Assembly: GCA_035468985.1 (NCBI GenBank)
Contig: DATISF010000078.1
Location: 40,494 to 104,493, forward strand
Direction of reading: 5' to 3'
Length of the DNA stretch: 64,000 nucleotides
Origin: DASVHS01 sp035468985
GTDB taxonomy: Bacteria > Acidobacteriota > Thermoanaerobaculia > Gp7-AA8
Shown here: positions 43,100 through 52,027 of the stretch, piece after piece
How positions within the stretch are numbered: position 1 is the first letter of the stretch
Layout: each line of letters opens with the position of its first letter
Program-made: the position numbers and the translations under genes
Notes under the pieces: model-generated
What the model was told of the DNA's origin: nothing
Databases searched by the model: none
Seen by the model: only the letters and a program-made list of their open reading frames with translations

Positions 43100-43655
43100 A
43101 AAAAGCATCTCGCTTTTTGTAGCGTCTGGAAACGCCGATGAAGAACACCGTGACCAGCACAACGACGGCGAGCACGATCCATGGCAGGAAGATCGACAGG
43201 ATGGCATTCACGAACGCGAAGATGTCCTCCACGATCGAGAGAAGTGGATTGCCGAGCCCGGCCGTCGTGGCCGTGCTGGCCATGCGCAACGATGCTTTGG
43301 CCGTGTGCGTCGTCAGCGCCGCGCCGCCCGCGACGATGCTGGCGATGATCACCATTCCCTTCGGCACGTCCTGCGAGGTGGCCGCCCATCCCACGAGCGC
43401 ACCCGCCGCCGGACGGATGAACGTGTGGATCACGTCCCAGGCGTGATCGATGGCCGGGATCTTGTCGGCGAAAAATTCGATGCAATAGAGAACACCAACC
43501 GTGATGAGCACAGGCGTCGACGCGAAGAACGTCGCCACCTCGCTGTGAAACATCCCCGGCTTCCAGCGCGCCAACAGACCGAACACCAGGAGCGTGGCGT
43601 ACGAGTTCACCCCTGCACCGAATCCGAGGCCGACGGCGGTGAAGAAGTTGGTCAT
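43098..43655 (-). CDS. DUF4126 family membrane protein
   Basis: 185-aa polytopic membrane protein with about five TM helices; 'GLGFGAGVNSYATLLVFGLLARW' at the start, 'DKIPAIDHAWDVIHTFIRPAAGAL' and 'HTAKASLRMASTATTAGLGNPLLSIVED' are DUF4126 blocks. Function unknown. ATG overlaps the stop of the DUF4388 protein, so the two are probably co-translated; the stop abuts a terminator. Confidence 0.88.
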   Translation of the reverse strand: MTNFFTAVGLGFGAGVNSYATLLVFGLLARWKPGMFHSEVATFFASTPVLITVGVLYCIEFFADKIPAIDHAWDVIHTFIRPAAGALVGWAATSQDVPKGMVIIASIVAGGAALTTHTAKASLRMASTATTAGLGNPLLSIVEDIFAFVNAILSIFLPWIVLAVVVLVTVFFIGVSRRYKKRDAF

Positions 43656-45436
43656 GGCTGGGGCACCGTCACCACGGCAGGTTTCGCCTCGCGCAACGAC
43701 GCCGGCACGTCGCCGATGGCGCGCTCGGCTGCATCACGCGTCGGGTAGCGGCCCCAGAACACGCGATAGCACGACCGCCCTTTGAGCGAGATCGGCACGA
43801 ACCAGACGTTCGTCCCTCCCTCACGCAGTGCCTTCGAGATGTTGGAGGGCTCGCAGACGATCTCGAACTGCACTGTGAACTTCGCGTTCGGAGATGCCGC
43901 GAACTCGCGAGCCATCGCTTCGTAGCGCTCGCGATCGGATGGAGCCCCGGCTCGAGCCGGGGGAAGTGGCGGAAGCGGCGCGGGAGCGTGAGTCGCGGTG
44001 ACCGGAACAGGCCCAGGCGCGACCGTCGTCGTCGGCTCGACACTCGCGGTCGTTACTGTCGTCGGCGGCGGAACGGGTTTCGGCACGACCGGATGCGGTC
44101 TCGTTGTCGTCACCGGCGCAGGCGCCGGTGCGTTGCGCGCGTTCCACCACATGAATCCGAAGTACCCGACTCCGGCGACGATGAAGATCGCCATCAACGT
44201 GACGATCAATCCGAGGGGGCTCTTTTTCTTCTTCTTCGGCAACGGCCGCGAAACCGTTGGACGCCTGGCCATCGATGCCGTCGAGGAGTAGTCGCGTGCC
44301 GGACGAGACGGCGTGGTGGCAGCGGGCGTTGCCGCCGCCGCGACGGGAACGCTCGCCTTGCGCGCGGTCTCGATCTGTGCCTCGTCGAATCCCCACTGCG
44401 GTTCTTCGGCCGGCTCCGCCGACGGCTCCGGTGCCCGCGCCACGACCGGTGCCGCTCCTGGGGGGGCGACATCCCACGACGGCATCTTCGGCTCAGGTGC
44501 CGCAGCGGCAACGGGCTCCGGTTCGGGCGGGAGGACCGGCGGCGCGGGAGTTCCCAGGGGCGTCGTCTCCTGGCCCGGTCCGGTTTCGTCGGCGAGATCG
44601 AACTTCGGCATGGGACCGGTCCACGCATCGGCGGCGTCGGCGACGCCAACGTTCTCGAAGTTGCCGGCGTCGTGACTGGCAGCAAGCTCGTCCGGGACAG
44701 CGGCCCCGAGATCCATTCCGGCCGCAGTGGGGGCGGGCTCACCGATGCGATTGAGCAGACCCAGCACGGTCAGCGCGTGCATCAGCTTGTAGGCGTTGAA
44801 AGCATCCTGGTGCGATGCGGCTGCGACCTCCGCCGCCGTCCTCATCCCATCCACCTGCCCGGTCACCGCCGCGGCCTCTTCGTTGAAGCCGAGTTTCGAG
44901 AATGTCTCGTCGAAGCCCGGAGCCTTCGCGAACACCGCGGAGCCGCTCTCGAGCGCGCGCTCGTATTTCGGGCGATCCTGGTCGGTGACGACCAGCTCCA
45001 CGACGATCTGCGGCAGCGGGAAGATGGTTCCCTCGTCGCGTTTCGGAAGATAGTTTTCGACGATCGTGTAAGAGCCCGCGGGCCATTCGCCGATCGACCG
45101 GATCACGCCGACGACCTGCACGCGCCGGGCCCAGGTCAGCTCCTTGCGGGTGATGAATCCGAGGTTGAGCAGCGTGTCGCCGAGGGTCTCGCTTTCCTTG
45201 CGCTTGGCCAGGGCCTGTTTGACGTGGTCGCGGCTCACCTTGCCGGCCTTCATCAGGATCTCGTCCACGCTGTCGGCGCGATCGTTCGTGCTCGCCGAGA
45301 GCACGTCGCCCGACTTGAAGTAGATGATCTTGATGATTCCGTCGTTCTCGAAGCGGATGGCGCCGGTGAACTGCTCGCGCCACAACTCGACAAGACGCGC
45401 GACGAGATCGATGTCGCGGATTTCGCCTTCTAACAT
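43652..45436 (-). CDS. DUF4388 (PATAN-like) protein with TM and C-terminal SPOR-like domain
   Basis: 594 aa. N-terminal DUF4388/PATAN-like region about 1-130 ('LEGEIRDIDLVARLVELWRE', 'GAIRFENDGIIKIIYFKSGDVLSA') followed by helical segments to about 240; a long acidic Pro/Ala-rich stretch about 255-375; a TM helix about 410-430 after 'RPLPKKKKKSP'; then a Pro-rich linker and a last domain about 510-590 ('KFTVQFEIVCEPSNISKAL', 'YRVFWGRYPTRDAAERAI') that resembles SPOR, a septal peptidoglycan-binding fold. A cytoplasmic sensor or scaffold tied to the cell-division wall is inferred. Residues at 'ARAGAPSD' come from a palindrome. Confidence 0.82.
   Translation of the reverse strand: MLEGEIRDIDLVARLVELWREQFTGAIRFENDGIIKIIYFKSGDVLSASTNDRADSVDEILMKAGKVSRDHVKQALAKRKESETLGDTLLNLGFITRKELTWARRVQVVGVIRSIGEWPAGSYTIVENYLPKRDEGTIFPLPQIVVELVVTDQDRPKYERALESGSAVFAKAPGFDETFSKLGFNEEAAAVTGQVDGMRTAAEVAAASHQDAFNAYKLMHALTVLGLLNRIGEPAPTAAGMDLGAAVPDELAASHDAGNFENVGVADAADAWTGPMPKFDLADETGPGQETTPLGTPAPPVLPPEPEPVAAAAPEPKMPSWDVAPPGAAPVVARAPEPSAEPAEEPQWGFDEAQIETARKASVPVAAAATPAATTPSRPARDYSSTASMARRPTVSRPLPKKKKKSPLGLIVTLMAIFIVAGVGYFGFMWWNARNAPAPAPVTTTRPHPVVPKPVPPPTTVTTASVEPTTTVAPGPVPVTATHAPAPLPPLPPARAGAPSDRERYEAMAREFAASPNAKFTVQFEIVCEPSNISKALREGGTNVWFVPISLKGRSCYRVFWGRYPTRDAAERAIGDVPASLREAKPAVVTVPQP
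43941..43962. repeat. Short palindrome inside the DUF4388/SPOR gene
   Basis: CCCCGGCTCGAGCCGGGG (43945-43962) preceded by GGAG; encodes 'PARAGAPS'. Same motif family as the palindrome in msbA (28751-28774), and both sit at extracytoplasmic linkers in the protein. Confidence 0.7.
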
Positions 45437-45453
45437 TACGCCCCCGCCCGCCC

Positions 45454-45483
45454 AGCTCTCAGCTCTGAGCTTTCAGCTTTCAG
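45454..45483. repeat. AGCTCTC/AGCTTTC heptamer cluster
   Basis: Four to five imperfect heptamers (AGCTCTC, AGCTCTG, AGCTTTC, AGCTTTC, AG) in the 71-nt gap between the uvrC stop and the DUF4388 start codon. Shorter than the GGGATTC arrays and without a long mirrored arm. Confidence 0.6.
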
Positions 45484-45507
45484 ACCACTGCAAATTATCG
45501 CACGCAT

Positions 45508-47331
45508 TTACGTGTGCAATTCGTCATACAACGACTGCCCCACCTTTTTTCCAAGGACGTGCATCAGGTCCTGAGCCGAAGCTTGCTTCACACCGGACAC
45601 GCTGCCGAACCGCTCGAGCAGAAGTCGCCGGCGTTTTTCGCCGATGCCCGGAAGATCGTCGAGCTCGCTGTGCAGCACGCGCTTCGACCGGCGGCGCCGA
45701 TGCGACGAGACCGCAAAGCGGTGCGTCTCGTCGCGAACCATCTGCAGCAACTGCAGGGCCGGATCGCGGCGCTCGAGACGGATGGGCTCCTCGCGATCGG
45801 GAACGTAGATCTCCTCTTCCCGCTTGGCCAGGCCGGCGATGGTGATGCCTTCGACGCCGAGGCGATTGAGCGCCGTGAGCGCGGCGTTGAGCTGGCCGCG
45901 GCCGCCGTCGATCAGGATCAGATCGGGAAGCGATTTCTCCTCGTCGAGAACACGGCGGTAGCGCCGGTCGACCGCCTCCGCCATCGAGCGGAAATCGTCC
46001 GCGCCGACGACGGTCTTGATGTTGAAGACCCGGTACTGGTTCTTGTCGAACTTTCCGCGATCGAGAACGACCATTCCCGCCACCGAATCGCTCCCCTGGA
46101 TGTTGGAGATGTCGAACGACTCGATGCGCTGGATCTCGCTGCCTGCGCCGAGCAGTTGGCCGAGCCGCGTTGCGGCGATCTGCAGTCGGTCCTGCTGCGA
46201 TTTCCGGAAACGCGATTCGTGCGACAAGCGGGCGTTGCGGTTCGCCAGTTCGACGCGGTCGACACCCTTTCCACGTTGCGGAACGCGCAGCTGCACCTTG
46301 CGCCCCGCCTGCTGCGTGAGCCAGTCGGTGAGCAGATCCTCGTCCTCGACGGCAAACGGAATCAGGATCTCGCGCGGGATGAAGAGATTGTCCTGGTAGT
46401 ACCGCTGCAGGACTTCGCTGAGGAAATGGCCCGGCTGGTACTCGTCGACCTTCTCCCAGAACAGCTCGCGGCGATCGACGACGTTGCCGTCGCGGATGAC
46501 GAACAACTGCACGGCGATGTCCTTCCCTTCTTCGTAGAGACCCCAGACATCCGCGTCTTCCTCTTCGGCAGAGGCGACCTGCTGCTCGGCCTGCACGCGC
46601 TCGACCGTGCGGATCAGGTCGCGGTAGTACGTGGCCAGCTCGAAATTCTCCCCTTCGGCCGCCGCGTACATGCGGTGGCTCAGGCGATCCTGCAGCTCCT
46701 TCGATTTGCCGCCGAGGAAGAGGACGACGTCGTCGACCATCTCGCGGTACAGCTCGCGCGTGGTCAGCCCCACGACGCACGGGCCGAGGCACTGGTGCAT
46801 GTCGTAGTAAAGACAGGGGCGCGAAAGCGCGCTCTTGCCGTCGGCGATGTCGAGGTCGCAGCTTCGAAGCTTGAACTGGTCTGCGACGAGCTTCAGCAAC
46901 CGGCGTGCAGTGCCGGCGAAGAACGGCCCGTAGAACAGATCGCCCTTTTTCCTGTCGAGACGACGCGTGAAGACGACGCGCGGAAAATCCTCGGACAGCG
47001 TGACCCTGAGGTACGGGTACGTCTTGTCGTCGCGGAGGAGGATGTTGTAGCGCGGCTGGTGGGCCTTGATGAGATTGTTTTCGAGAAGGATGGCCTCGAG
47101 CTCGTTGTTCGTCGTGACGAAGTCGATCGTCTCGATCTCGGCGACGAGCGAGAACGTCTTCGGGTCGCGCACCCCTTTGCCGACCAGGTAGGAGTTGACC
47201 CGGTTCTTGAGGTTGCGCGCCTTCCCGACGTAAATGACCTCGCCGTCCGCATTCTTGTGCAGGTAGACGCCGGGACTGTCGGGAAGCTCTTTGCCGCGCG
47301 CCTTGAGGCGCTCGAGACGGGAATCGGACAT
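45508..47331 (-). CDS. uvrC: UvrABC system protein C
   Basis: Dual-incision nuclease of nucleotide-excision repair. 607 aa from ATG 47331 ('MSDSRLERLKARGKELPDSPG'). GIY-YIG domain 'GVYLHKNADGEVIYVGKARNLKNRV' in parts at residues 20-44, UVR motif about 205-240, RNase H-like endonuclease with 'ESFDISNIQGSDSVAGMVV' and 'DLILIDGGRGQLNAA', and C-terminal helix-hairpin-helix pair ('LDDLPGIGEKRRRLLLERFGSV'). uvrB lies 3.6 kb upstream on the same strand. Confidence 0.96.
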   Translation of the reverse strand: MSDSRLERLKARGKELPDSPGVYLHKNADGEVIYVGKARNLKNRVNSYLVGKGVRDPKTFSLVAEIETIDFVTTNNELEAILLENNLIKAHQPRYNILLRDDKTYPYLRVTLSEDFPRVVFTRRLDRKKGDLFYGPFFAGTARRLLKLVADQFKLRSCDLDIADGKSALSRPCLYYDMHQCLGPCVVGLTTRELYREMVDDVVLFLGGKSKELQDRLSHRMYAAAEGENFELATYYRDLIRTVERVQAEQQVASAEEEDADVWGLYEEGKDIAVQLFVIRDGNVVDRRELFWEKVDEYQPGHFLSEVLQRYYQDNLFIPREILIPFAVEDEDLLTDWLTQQAGRKVQLRVPQRGKGVDRVELANRNARLSHESRFRKSQQDRLQIAATRLGQLLGAGSEIQRIESFDISNIQGSDSVAGMVVLDRGKFDKNQYRVFNIKTVVGADDFRSMAEAVDRRYRRVLDEEKSLPDLILIDGGRGQLNAALTALNRLGVEGITIAGLAKREEEIYVPDREEPIRLERRDPALQLLQMVRDETHRFAVSSHRRRRSKRVLHSELDDLPGIGEKRRRLLLERFGSVSGVKQASAQDLMHVLGKKVGQSLYDELHT

Positions 47332-47362
47332 CGGCGGGACTACAACAAGAAGCGCCTTCCCC

Positions 47363-47453
47363 GTCATTCTGAGCCGCCAAGACGGCGAAGAATCCGGGCG
47401 GTGGAACCGGCCGCCGCCCGGATTCTTCGCGCTCTTCGGCGCTCAGAATGACG
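47363..47453. repeat. GTCATTCTGAGC hairpin between uvrC and esterase
   Basis: GTCATTCTGAGC at the left and GCTCAGAATGAC at the right, with an inner GAAGAATCCGGGCGG / CCGCCCGGATTCTTC pair: a long near-perfect hairpin about 91 nt in size. Related in design and outer sequence to the CATCCTGAG repeats. The esterase stop codon lies at its right arm. Confidence 0.85.
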
Positions 47454-48060
47454 CAAGAAATCGTCCTGCAGCCGCGCGGAACTCATCCGACCACTCGTGA
47501 CCGCCTTCGAAGAGGCAGGTGGTCAGGTCGGTTGCACCGCGCAAAAACCTCAAGTCTTTCTCGAGCTTTTCGGCAGTGTACCAGTCGTCCTCTTTTCCAC
47601 GAGCGAGCAACACCGGAGGAAGGTGCACACCTTCTTGTGCAACATCGGGAGGGACGTCGCCGCCGAGGGCGATGAGTCCATGACAGCGCCAGGCGAAGTC
47701 GGCGGCGGCGCGATATGCCATGGCCACGCCCTGCGAGAAGCCGAGGAAAACGAGAGTTTCCGGTCGGGGCAGGCTGCCGACCGCGCGGCGGACGTAGTCG
47801 ATGTTGTCGGCCATGGCGATTTCCCGATCCTGCCGTGTCATCCACGACGCGCCGGTTGTCTCGCTGCGCGTATAGAAAGGATGCAGTGCCTGGACGGCCG
47901 CGACCGACCACTCCTCCACGGCCTCGATCCGCTGCAGGTCGGCCATGTGGATCTCTGCGGTCTGAGCGTAGCCGTGAAATCCGACCAGCAGACGGGCCGG
48001 ATCGCGCCGCTCGTAGAGAAGGCGGCCGCGGACGTTGGCGGAGACGTGGCGGAGGTCCAT
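47443..48060 (-). CDS. Alpha/beta hydrolase (phospholipase/carboxylesterase type)
   Basis: 205-aa serine hydrolase of the carboxylesterase/phospholipase COG0400 type. 'LLVGFHGYAQTAE' is the oxyanion strand, 'VFLGFSQGVAMAYR' holds the nucleophile Ser, and 'FEGGHEWSDEF' the catalytic His; the Asp is probably in 'LLARGKEDDWY'. Cytoplasmic, substrate unknown. The last residues and TGA come from the hairpin repeat at 47363-47453. Divergent from the glycosyltransferase, sharing the palindromic operator at 48075-48102. Confidence 0.85.
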   Translation of the reverse strand: MDLRHVSANVRGRLLYERRDPARLLVGFHGYAQTAEIHMADLQRIEAVEEWSVAAVQALHPFYTRSETTGASWMTRQDREIAMADNIDYVRRAVGSLPRPETLVFLGFSQGVAMAYRAAADFAWRCHGLIALGGDVPPDVAQEGVHLPPVLLARGKEDDWYTAEKLEKDLRFLRGATDLTTCLFEGGHEWSDEFRAAAGRFLASF

Positions 48061-48074
48061 GCGAAGTCAACGCG

Positions 48075-48102
48075 CTGACTGGTCAATATATTGACGAGTC
48101 AG
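48075..48102. promoter_or_regulatory. 28-bp palindromic operator between divergent genes
   Basis: CTGACT and AGTCAG flank a perfect TCAATATATTGA core, with a GG/CG mismatch between core and arms; 13 of 14 positions are symmetrical. It lies in the 46-nt gap between the starts of the esterase (48060) and the glycosyltransferase (48107), is AT-rich at its centre unlike the surrounding DNA, and could bind a TetR- or MarR-type dimer and control both. Confidence 0.6.
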
Positions 48103-48106
48103 TGGC

Positions 48107-48859
48107 GTGGACATTTTAGGCGACAATGCACCCCGCTTGGGCCTAACCATCGTCGTCCCCTGCTACAACGAAGAGCATCGCCTCCCTGTCGACGCATTTC
48201 GCGCGGTCCCGGGGATCGAGTTCCTGTTCGTCAACGACGGCAGCCGCGACGGCACGCTGAAGGTCCTCGAATCGCTCCGGGCGTCCGATCCTTCCCGCTT
48301 CTCGATCCTCAACCTCGAAAGAAACAGCGGAAAGGCGGAAGCGGTCCGGCGCGGAATCGTGCAGGCGATGGAGCGCCAGGCGGAGCTGGTGGGCTTCTGG
48401 GACGCCGATCTCGCCACGCCGCTCTCCGAGATCCCGCTCTTCCTGGAGATCGTCGAGTCGCGCCCCGAGGTGGAGATGGTTTTTGCCGCCCGCGTCCGGC
48501 TCCTCGGCCGCAACATCAGCCGCCGGGCGCGCCGCCACTACATCGGCCGCGTCGGCGCCACTCTGATCTCCTCCACCCTGGGGCTCGCCGTCTACGACAC
48601 GCAGTGCGGCGCGAAGCTCTTCCGCGTGAGCGACGCCATGCGCGAGATTTTCGCGAAGCCGTTCCTGTCACGGTGGATCTTCGACGTCGAGATCATCGCC
48701 CGGCTGGTCCAGCAGCGCGGGCGCGATGCCGCCGCCCGCGCGATCTACGAGTTACCCATTCGCGAGTGGCACGATGTGAAGGGGTCGAAGGTGCGCGGGA
48801 TGGATTTTCTAAGGGCGCTTGGGGATTTGTGGAGAATTCGGCGCACCTATTCACGATAG
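48107..48859 (+). CDS. Family 2 glycosyltransferase (dolichyl/polyprenyl-phosphate sugar type)
   Basis: GT2 enzyme, 250 aa, GTG start at 48107 right after the palindrome; no clear SD. 'LTIVVPCYNEEHRLP' and 'FVNDGSRDGTLKVLESL' bind the nucleotide sugar, 'GFWDADLATPL' is the DXD-like metal motif, and 'DTQCGAKLFR' resembles dolichyl-phosphate glucosyl/mannosyl transferases. No TM helix seen. It probably charges a polyprenyl phosphate with a hexose for envelope glycans. Confidence 0.88.
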   Translation: MDILGDNAPRLGLTIVVPCYNEEHRLPVDAFRAVPGIEFLFVNDGSRDGTLKVLESLRASDPSRFSILNLERNSGKAEAVRRGIVQAMERQAELVGFWDADLATPLSEIPLFLEIVESRPEVEMVFAARVRLLGRNISRRARRHYIGRVGATLISSTLGLAVYDTQCGAKLFRVSDAMREIFAKPFLSRWIFDVEIIARLVQQRGRDAAARAIYELPIREWHDVKGSKVRGMDFLRALGDLWRIRRTYSR

Positions 48860-48929
48860 GACACGAAGCCCCGAGGACCCGAGGTGCAGCACTCCCAGTC
48901 CCCGAGTCCTGGCGTCCCTGAGTGGCGCG

Positions 48930-50915
48930 CTATACGAAAATCCTCAGCTCCTTCAGTTCCTTCAACCGATCTCTCAATTCCGCGGCCTTCTCAAAATCCA
49001 GATTCTTGGCGGCTTCCTTCATCTCTTTCTGCAGCCGGCTGATGGCCTTGTCGATGTCCTCGTCGGCGACCATGTCGAGCTTCTTCGGTGCGCCGGGGAT
49101 CTCGAAGTAATCAAGGTTGGCCATCTTCACGAGGTCGGAATCGACCGCCCGGATGACCGTCGCGGGCTCGATGCCGTGCTCCTGGTTGTACTTCCTCTGA
49201 ATCTCGCGGCGGCGGTTGGTCTCGTCGATCGCGAACTTCAGCGAGTCTGTGATCTTGTCGGCGTAGAGAATGGCGATGCCGTTCACGTTGCGCGCGGCTC
49301 GGCCGATCGTCTGGATCAGGGACGTCCCCGAGCGGAGGAATCCTTCCTTGTCCGCATCGAGGACGGCCACGCACGAACATTCCGGAATGTCGAGGCCTTC
49401 GCGCAGCAGGTTGATGCCGACGAGCACGTCGTACACGCCGGTGCGGAAATCGCGCAGGATGGCGATGCGCTCCAGCGTCTCCACATCGGAGTGGAGGTAG
49501 TTCACCTTGATGCCCAGCTCCATCAGATAGCGCGTGAGGTCCTCGGCCATCCGCTTGGTGAGCGTCGTGACCATGACGCGCTCGTTCTTGGCCATGCGCT
49601 CTTTGATCACGCCGATCAGATCGTCGACCTGACCCTTCACCGGTCTGATGATGAGGTCCGGATCGAGCAGGCCCGTCGGCCGGATGACCTGCTCGACGTA
49701 CACACCGCCGGCTTTCTCCAGCTCATAGGGCGCCGGGGTCGCGGAGACATAGATGATCTGGTTGAGCTTTCCCTGGAACTCATCGAAGCTGAGCGGGCGG
49801 TTGTCGATGGCGCTCGGAAGTCGAAATCCGTACTCGACGAGTGTTTCCTTGCGCGAGCGGTCTCCGCCCCACATCCCGCGCACCTGCGGAACGGTCTGGT
49901 GCGACTCGTCGATGATCATCAGAAAATCTTTCGGGAAGTAATCGATGAGGGTTGGCGGCGGCTCTCCCGGCTTGCGGCCGCTGAGATGGCGCGAATAGTT
50001 CTCGATGCCGTTGCAGAATCCGAGCTCGGCGATCATCTCCAGATCGAACAGCGTGCGCTGCGACAGGCGCTGCGCCTCGAGCAGCCGGTCATTGGCGCGG
50101 AGAAAGGCGACGCGCTCGTCGAGCTCTTCACGGATGTTCACCATGGCCTGCATGAGCCGCTGCCGGGGCGTGACGTAGTGGGTACGCGGATAGACAGCAA
50201 GCCGATCGTATTCGCGGCCGGACGTGCGGCCGGTCACCGGATCGATCCGGGTCATCTTGTCGATCTCGTCGCCGAAGAACTCGATGCGCACGGCGTCGTC
50301 CTCGTACGCCGGCCAGAGCTCGAGCACATCGCCACGCACCCGGAAGTGGCCGCGGGCGAGATCGTAAGGAGTGCGCTCGTACTGCATCTCCGTCAGTTTG
50401 CGGAGGTACTCGATCATCGGCTTCTCCGCTCCCCGCTCGAAGAAGAGGAGCATGCCGTAGTAAAGCTCCGGCTCGCCGATGCCGTAGATGCAGGAGACCG
50501 ATGCGACGATGATCGCGTCGCGGCGCTCGAACAGCGCTTTGGTGGCGGCGAGACGAAGTTTGTCGATCTCGTCGTTCTTCGTCATCTCCTTCTCGATGTA
50601 CAGATCCGTCTGCGGGATGTACGCCTCGGGCTGGTAGTAGTCGTAGTAGGAGACGAAGTACTCGACGGCGTTGTCGGGAAAGAAGTTCCTGAACTCCTGG
50701 TAGAGCTGCGCGGCGAGGGTCTTGTTGTGCGACAAGACCAGCGTCGGCCGGTTCACGGCCTCGATGACTTTGGCGACGGTGAACGTCTTTCCCGATCCGG
50801 TGACCCCGAGGAGCACCTGATGCGGGTCGCCGCGGACGACGCCCTCCGTCAGCTGGCGGATCGCTTCGGGCTGGTCGCCCTGCGGCTGAAACGAAGAGGT
50901 GAGCTTGAAATCCAT
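48930..50915 (-). CDS. uvrB: UvrABC system protein B
   Basis: Damage-verifying helicase-like subunit of excision repair. 661 aa from ATG 50915 ('MDFKLTSSFQPQGDQPEAIRQL'). Walker A 'LLGVTGSGKTFTVAKV', beta-hairpin 'YYDYYQPEAYIPQTDLYIEK' with its tyrosines, 'DESHQTVPQ' (DEXH-type), and C-terminal UVR motif 'LQKEMKEAAKNLDFEKAAELRD' region for UvrC binding. Complete. Confidence 0.97.
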   Translation of the reverse strand: MDFKLTSSFQPQGDQPEAIRQLTEGVVRGDPHQVLLGVTGSGKTFTVAKVIEAVNRPTLVLSHNKTLAAQLYQEFRNFFPDNAVEYFVSYYDYYQPEAYIPQTDLYIEKEMTKNDEIDKLRLAATKALFERRDAIIVASVSCIYGIGEPELYYGMLLFFERGAEKPMIEYLRKLTEMQYERTPYDLARGHFRVRGDVLELWPAYEDDAVRIEFFGDEIDKMTRIDPVTGRTSGREYDRLAVYPRTHYVTPRQRLMQAMVNIREELDERVAFLRANDRLLEAQRLSQRTLFDLEMIAELGFCNGIENYSRHLSGRKPGEPPPTLIDYFPKDFLMIIDESHQTVPQVRGMWGGDRSRKETLVEYGFRLPSAIDNRPLSFDEFQGKLNQIIYVSATPAPYELEKAGGVYVEQVIRPTGLLDPDLIIRPVKGQVDDLIGVIKERMAKNERVMVTTLTKRMAEDLTRYLMELGIKVNYLHSDVETLERIAILRDFRTGVYDVLVGINLLREGLDIPECSCVAVLDADKEGFLRSGTSLIQTIGRAARNVNGIAILYADKITDSLKFAIDETNRRREIQRKYNQEHGIEPATVIRAVDSDLVKMANLDYFEIPGAPKKLDMVADEDIDKAISRLQKEMKEAAKNLDFEKAAELRDRLKELKELRIFV

Positions 50916-50958
50916 CGAGCCGGTCAGTGTAGCGCCGGCCGGCTCGATGTCGATCGCT

Positions 50959-52002
50959 TTAGTACGCGACGAACGGATCGGTGAAGATCTGGAGAACCTT
51001 GACGCCTTCGACCTGAGCAGGCAGAACGGGATGCTGTCCGCTGGTCCGGTCGACGTAAACGTGAATCGCACCCGAGGAGGGATCGGTGTCCGAGGCGCCG
51101 GCGCCGACGCCGATCACGCCCGGCCGCGACATGAAATCGGACTGGACCTCCGCCACAGAACCTCAAGCGCATGGTCGAGTGCTCCGGGTGTCGCCGCGGC
51201 GGTCGACGCTACGAGGAGTGGAGTCGTGACGCAATTGACCCCGACGAAACTGACAGGCGTTCCGAGTGCAGTGCCGACCTTGCTGAGAACTTCTCCGATC
51301 GGGTTGCCAATCGTGGCGGAGCTGCTTCCTGCATACAGAAGCGCCACGGGCTGATGGCAGGAATCGTTGGTCACAATCAGCGAACCGGAGTCTCCTCCTG
51401 CGCTGAACGTGGTGGAATTGATCACGACCTGGTTCGTATAGCCGATCGTGAACTTCTTCCCCTTTCCGCAGCCCTTCTGATAGCGCACGCTCACGCTTGT
51501 GTTGATTGAACCAATCGTCCCGGTCGTGAGGCCGGTTGTGCGGCCGCTCTTCGCCACGGCCAGGCCGACGGCCGGTGACGCGACAACGTTGCTGATGGTG
51601 CCGATGTCTTCGATGAATCCCGTCGCGTCCATCTCGCCGGGGCGAAGCTGGGCGAGAGCCGCGTCGACATTCGAGCCCAGCGGAGCGGCGACGGTGAAAT
51701 CGGCGACGATCGGCGGAACCTGACAGCTGTTGTCCACGAGACTCGGTTGACTGATGTCTTCTCCGGCTACCGCCGCATCAGCGCGGGCCAGCACATGGTT
51801 GTTGCTCAGGATATCCGTTCGTGACGAGGGACCCCAGTGTTCCTGAACAACAGAACGCCCGGCTCATGTCCTGGATGTTTCCCCCGGACACTCCGAAGTG
51901 CGGGTTTGGTACCTGGTGATTTGCGCCGCTGTCCGCGATTGCGGCGCCGGCGAGGACGAGAAGGACGGAGCAGACGAGGAACGCACGACGGCCAACGTTC
52001 AT
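50959..52002 (-). pseudogene. Trypsin-like serine protease, two frameshifts
   Basis: Reads in three frames as one secreted protease. N-terminus (52002): signal peptide 'RRAFLVCSVLLVLAGAAIA' then 'CCSGTLGSLVTNG'. After a frame change near 51812-51825: 'DILSNNHVLARADAAVAGE' with the catalytic His, 'SGRTTGLTTGTI', 'FSAGGDSGSLIV' with the catalytic Ser, and 'SATIGNPIGEVLSKV'. After a second change near 51155: 'VAEVQSDFMSRPGVIGVGAG' to the stop at 50959. This layout matches an unnamed trypsin-like family frequent in Acidobacteriota. Either a recently decayed gene or assembly indels. Confidence 0.8.
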
Positions 52003-52027
52003 GGACTTCTCCGTTTGTTGAGGGAGG

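Noticed and set aside
45514..47451. 645-codon plus-strand open frame opposite uvrC
   Set aside because: Antisense of uvrC with no recognisable domain.
48819..50984. 721-codon plus-strand open frame opposite uvrB
   Set aside because: Exact antisense of a conserved uvrB; composition is that of a shadow frame (His/Asp/Val/Arg-rich).
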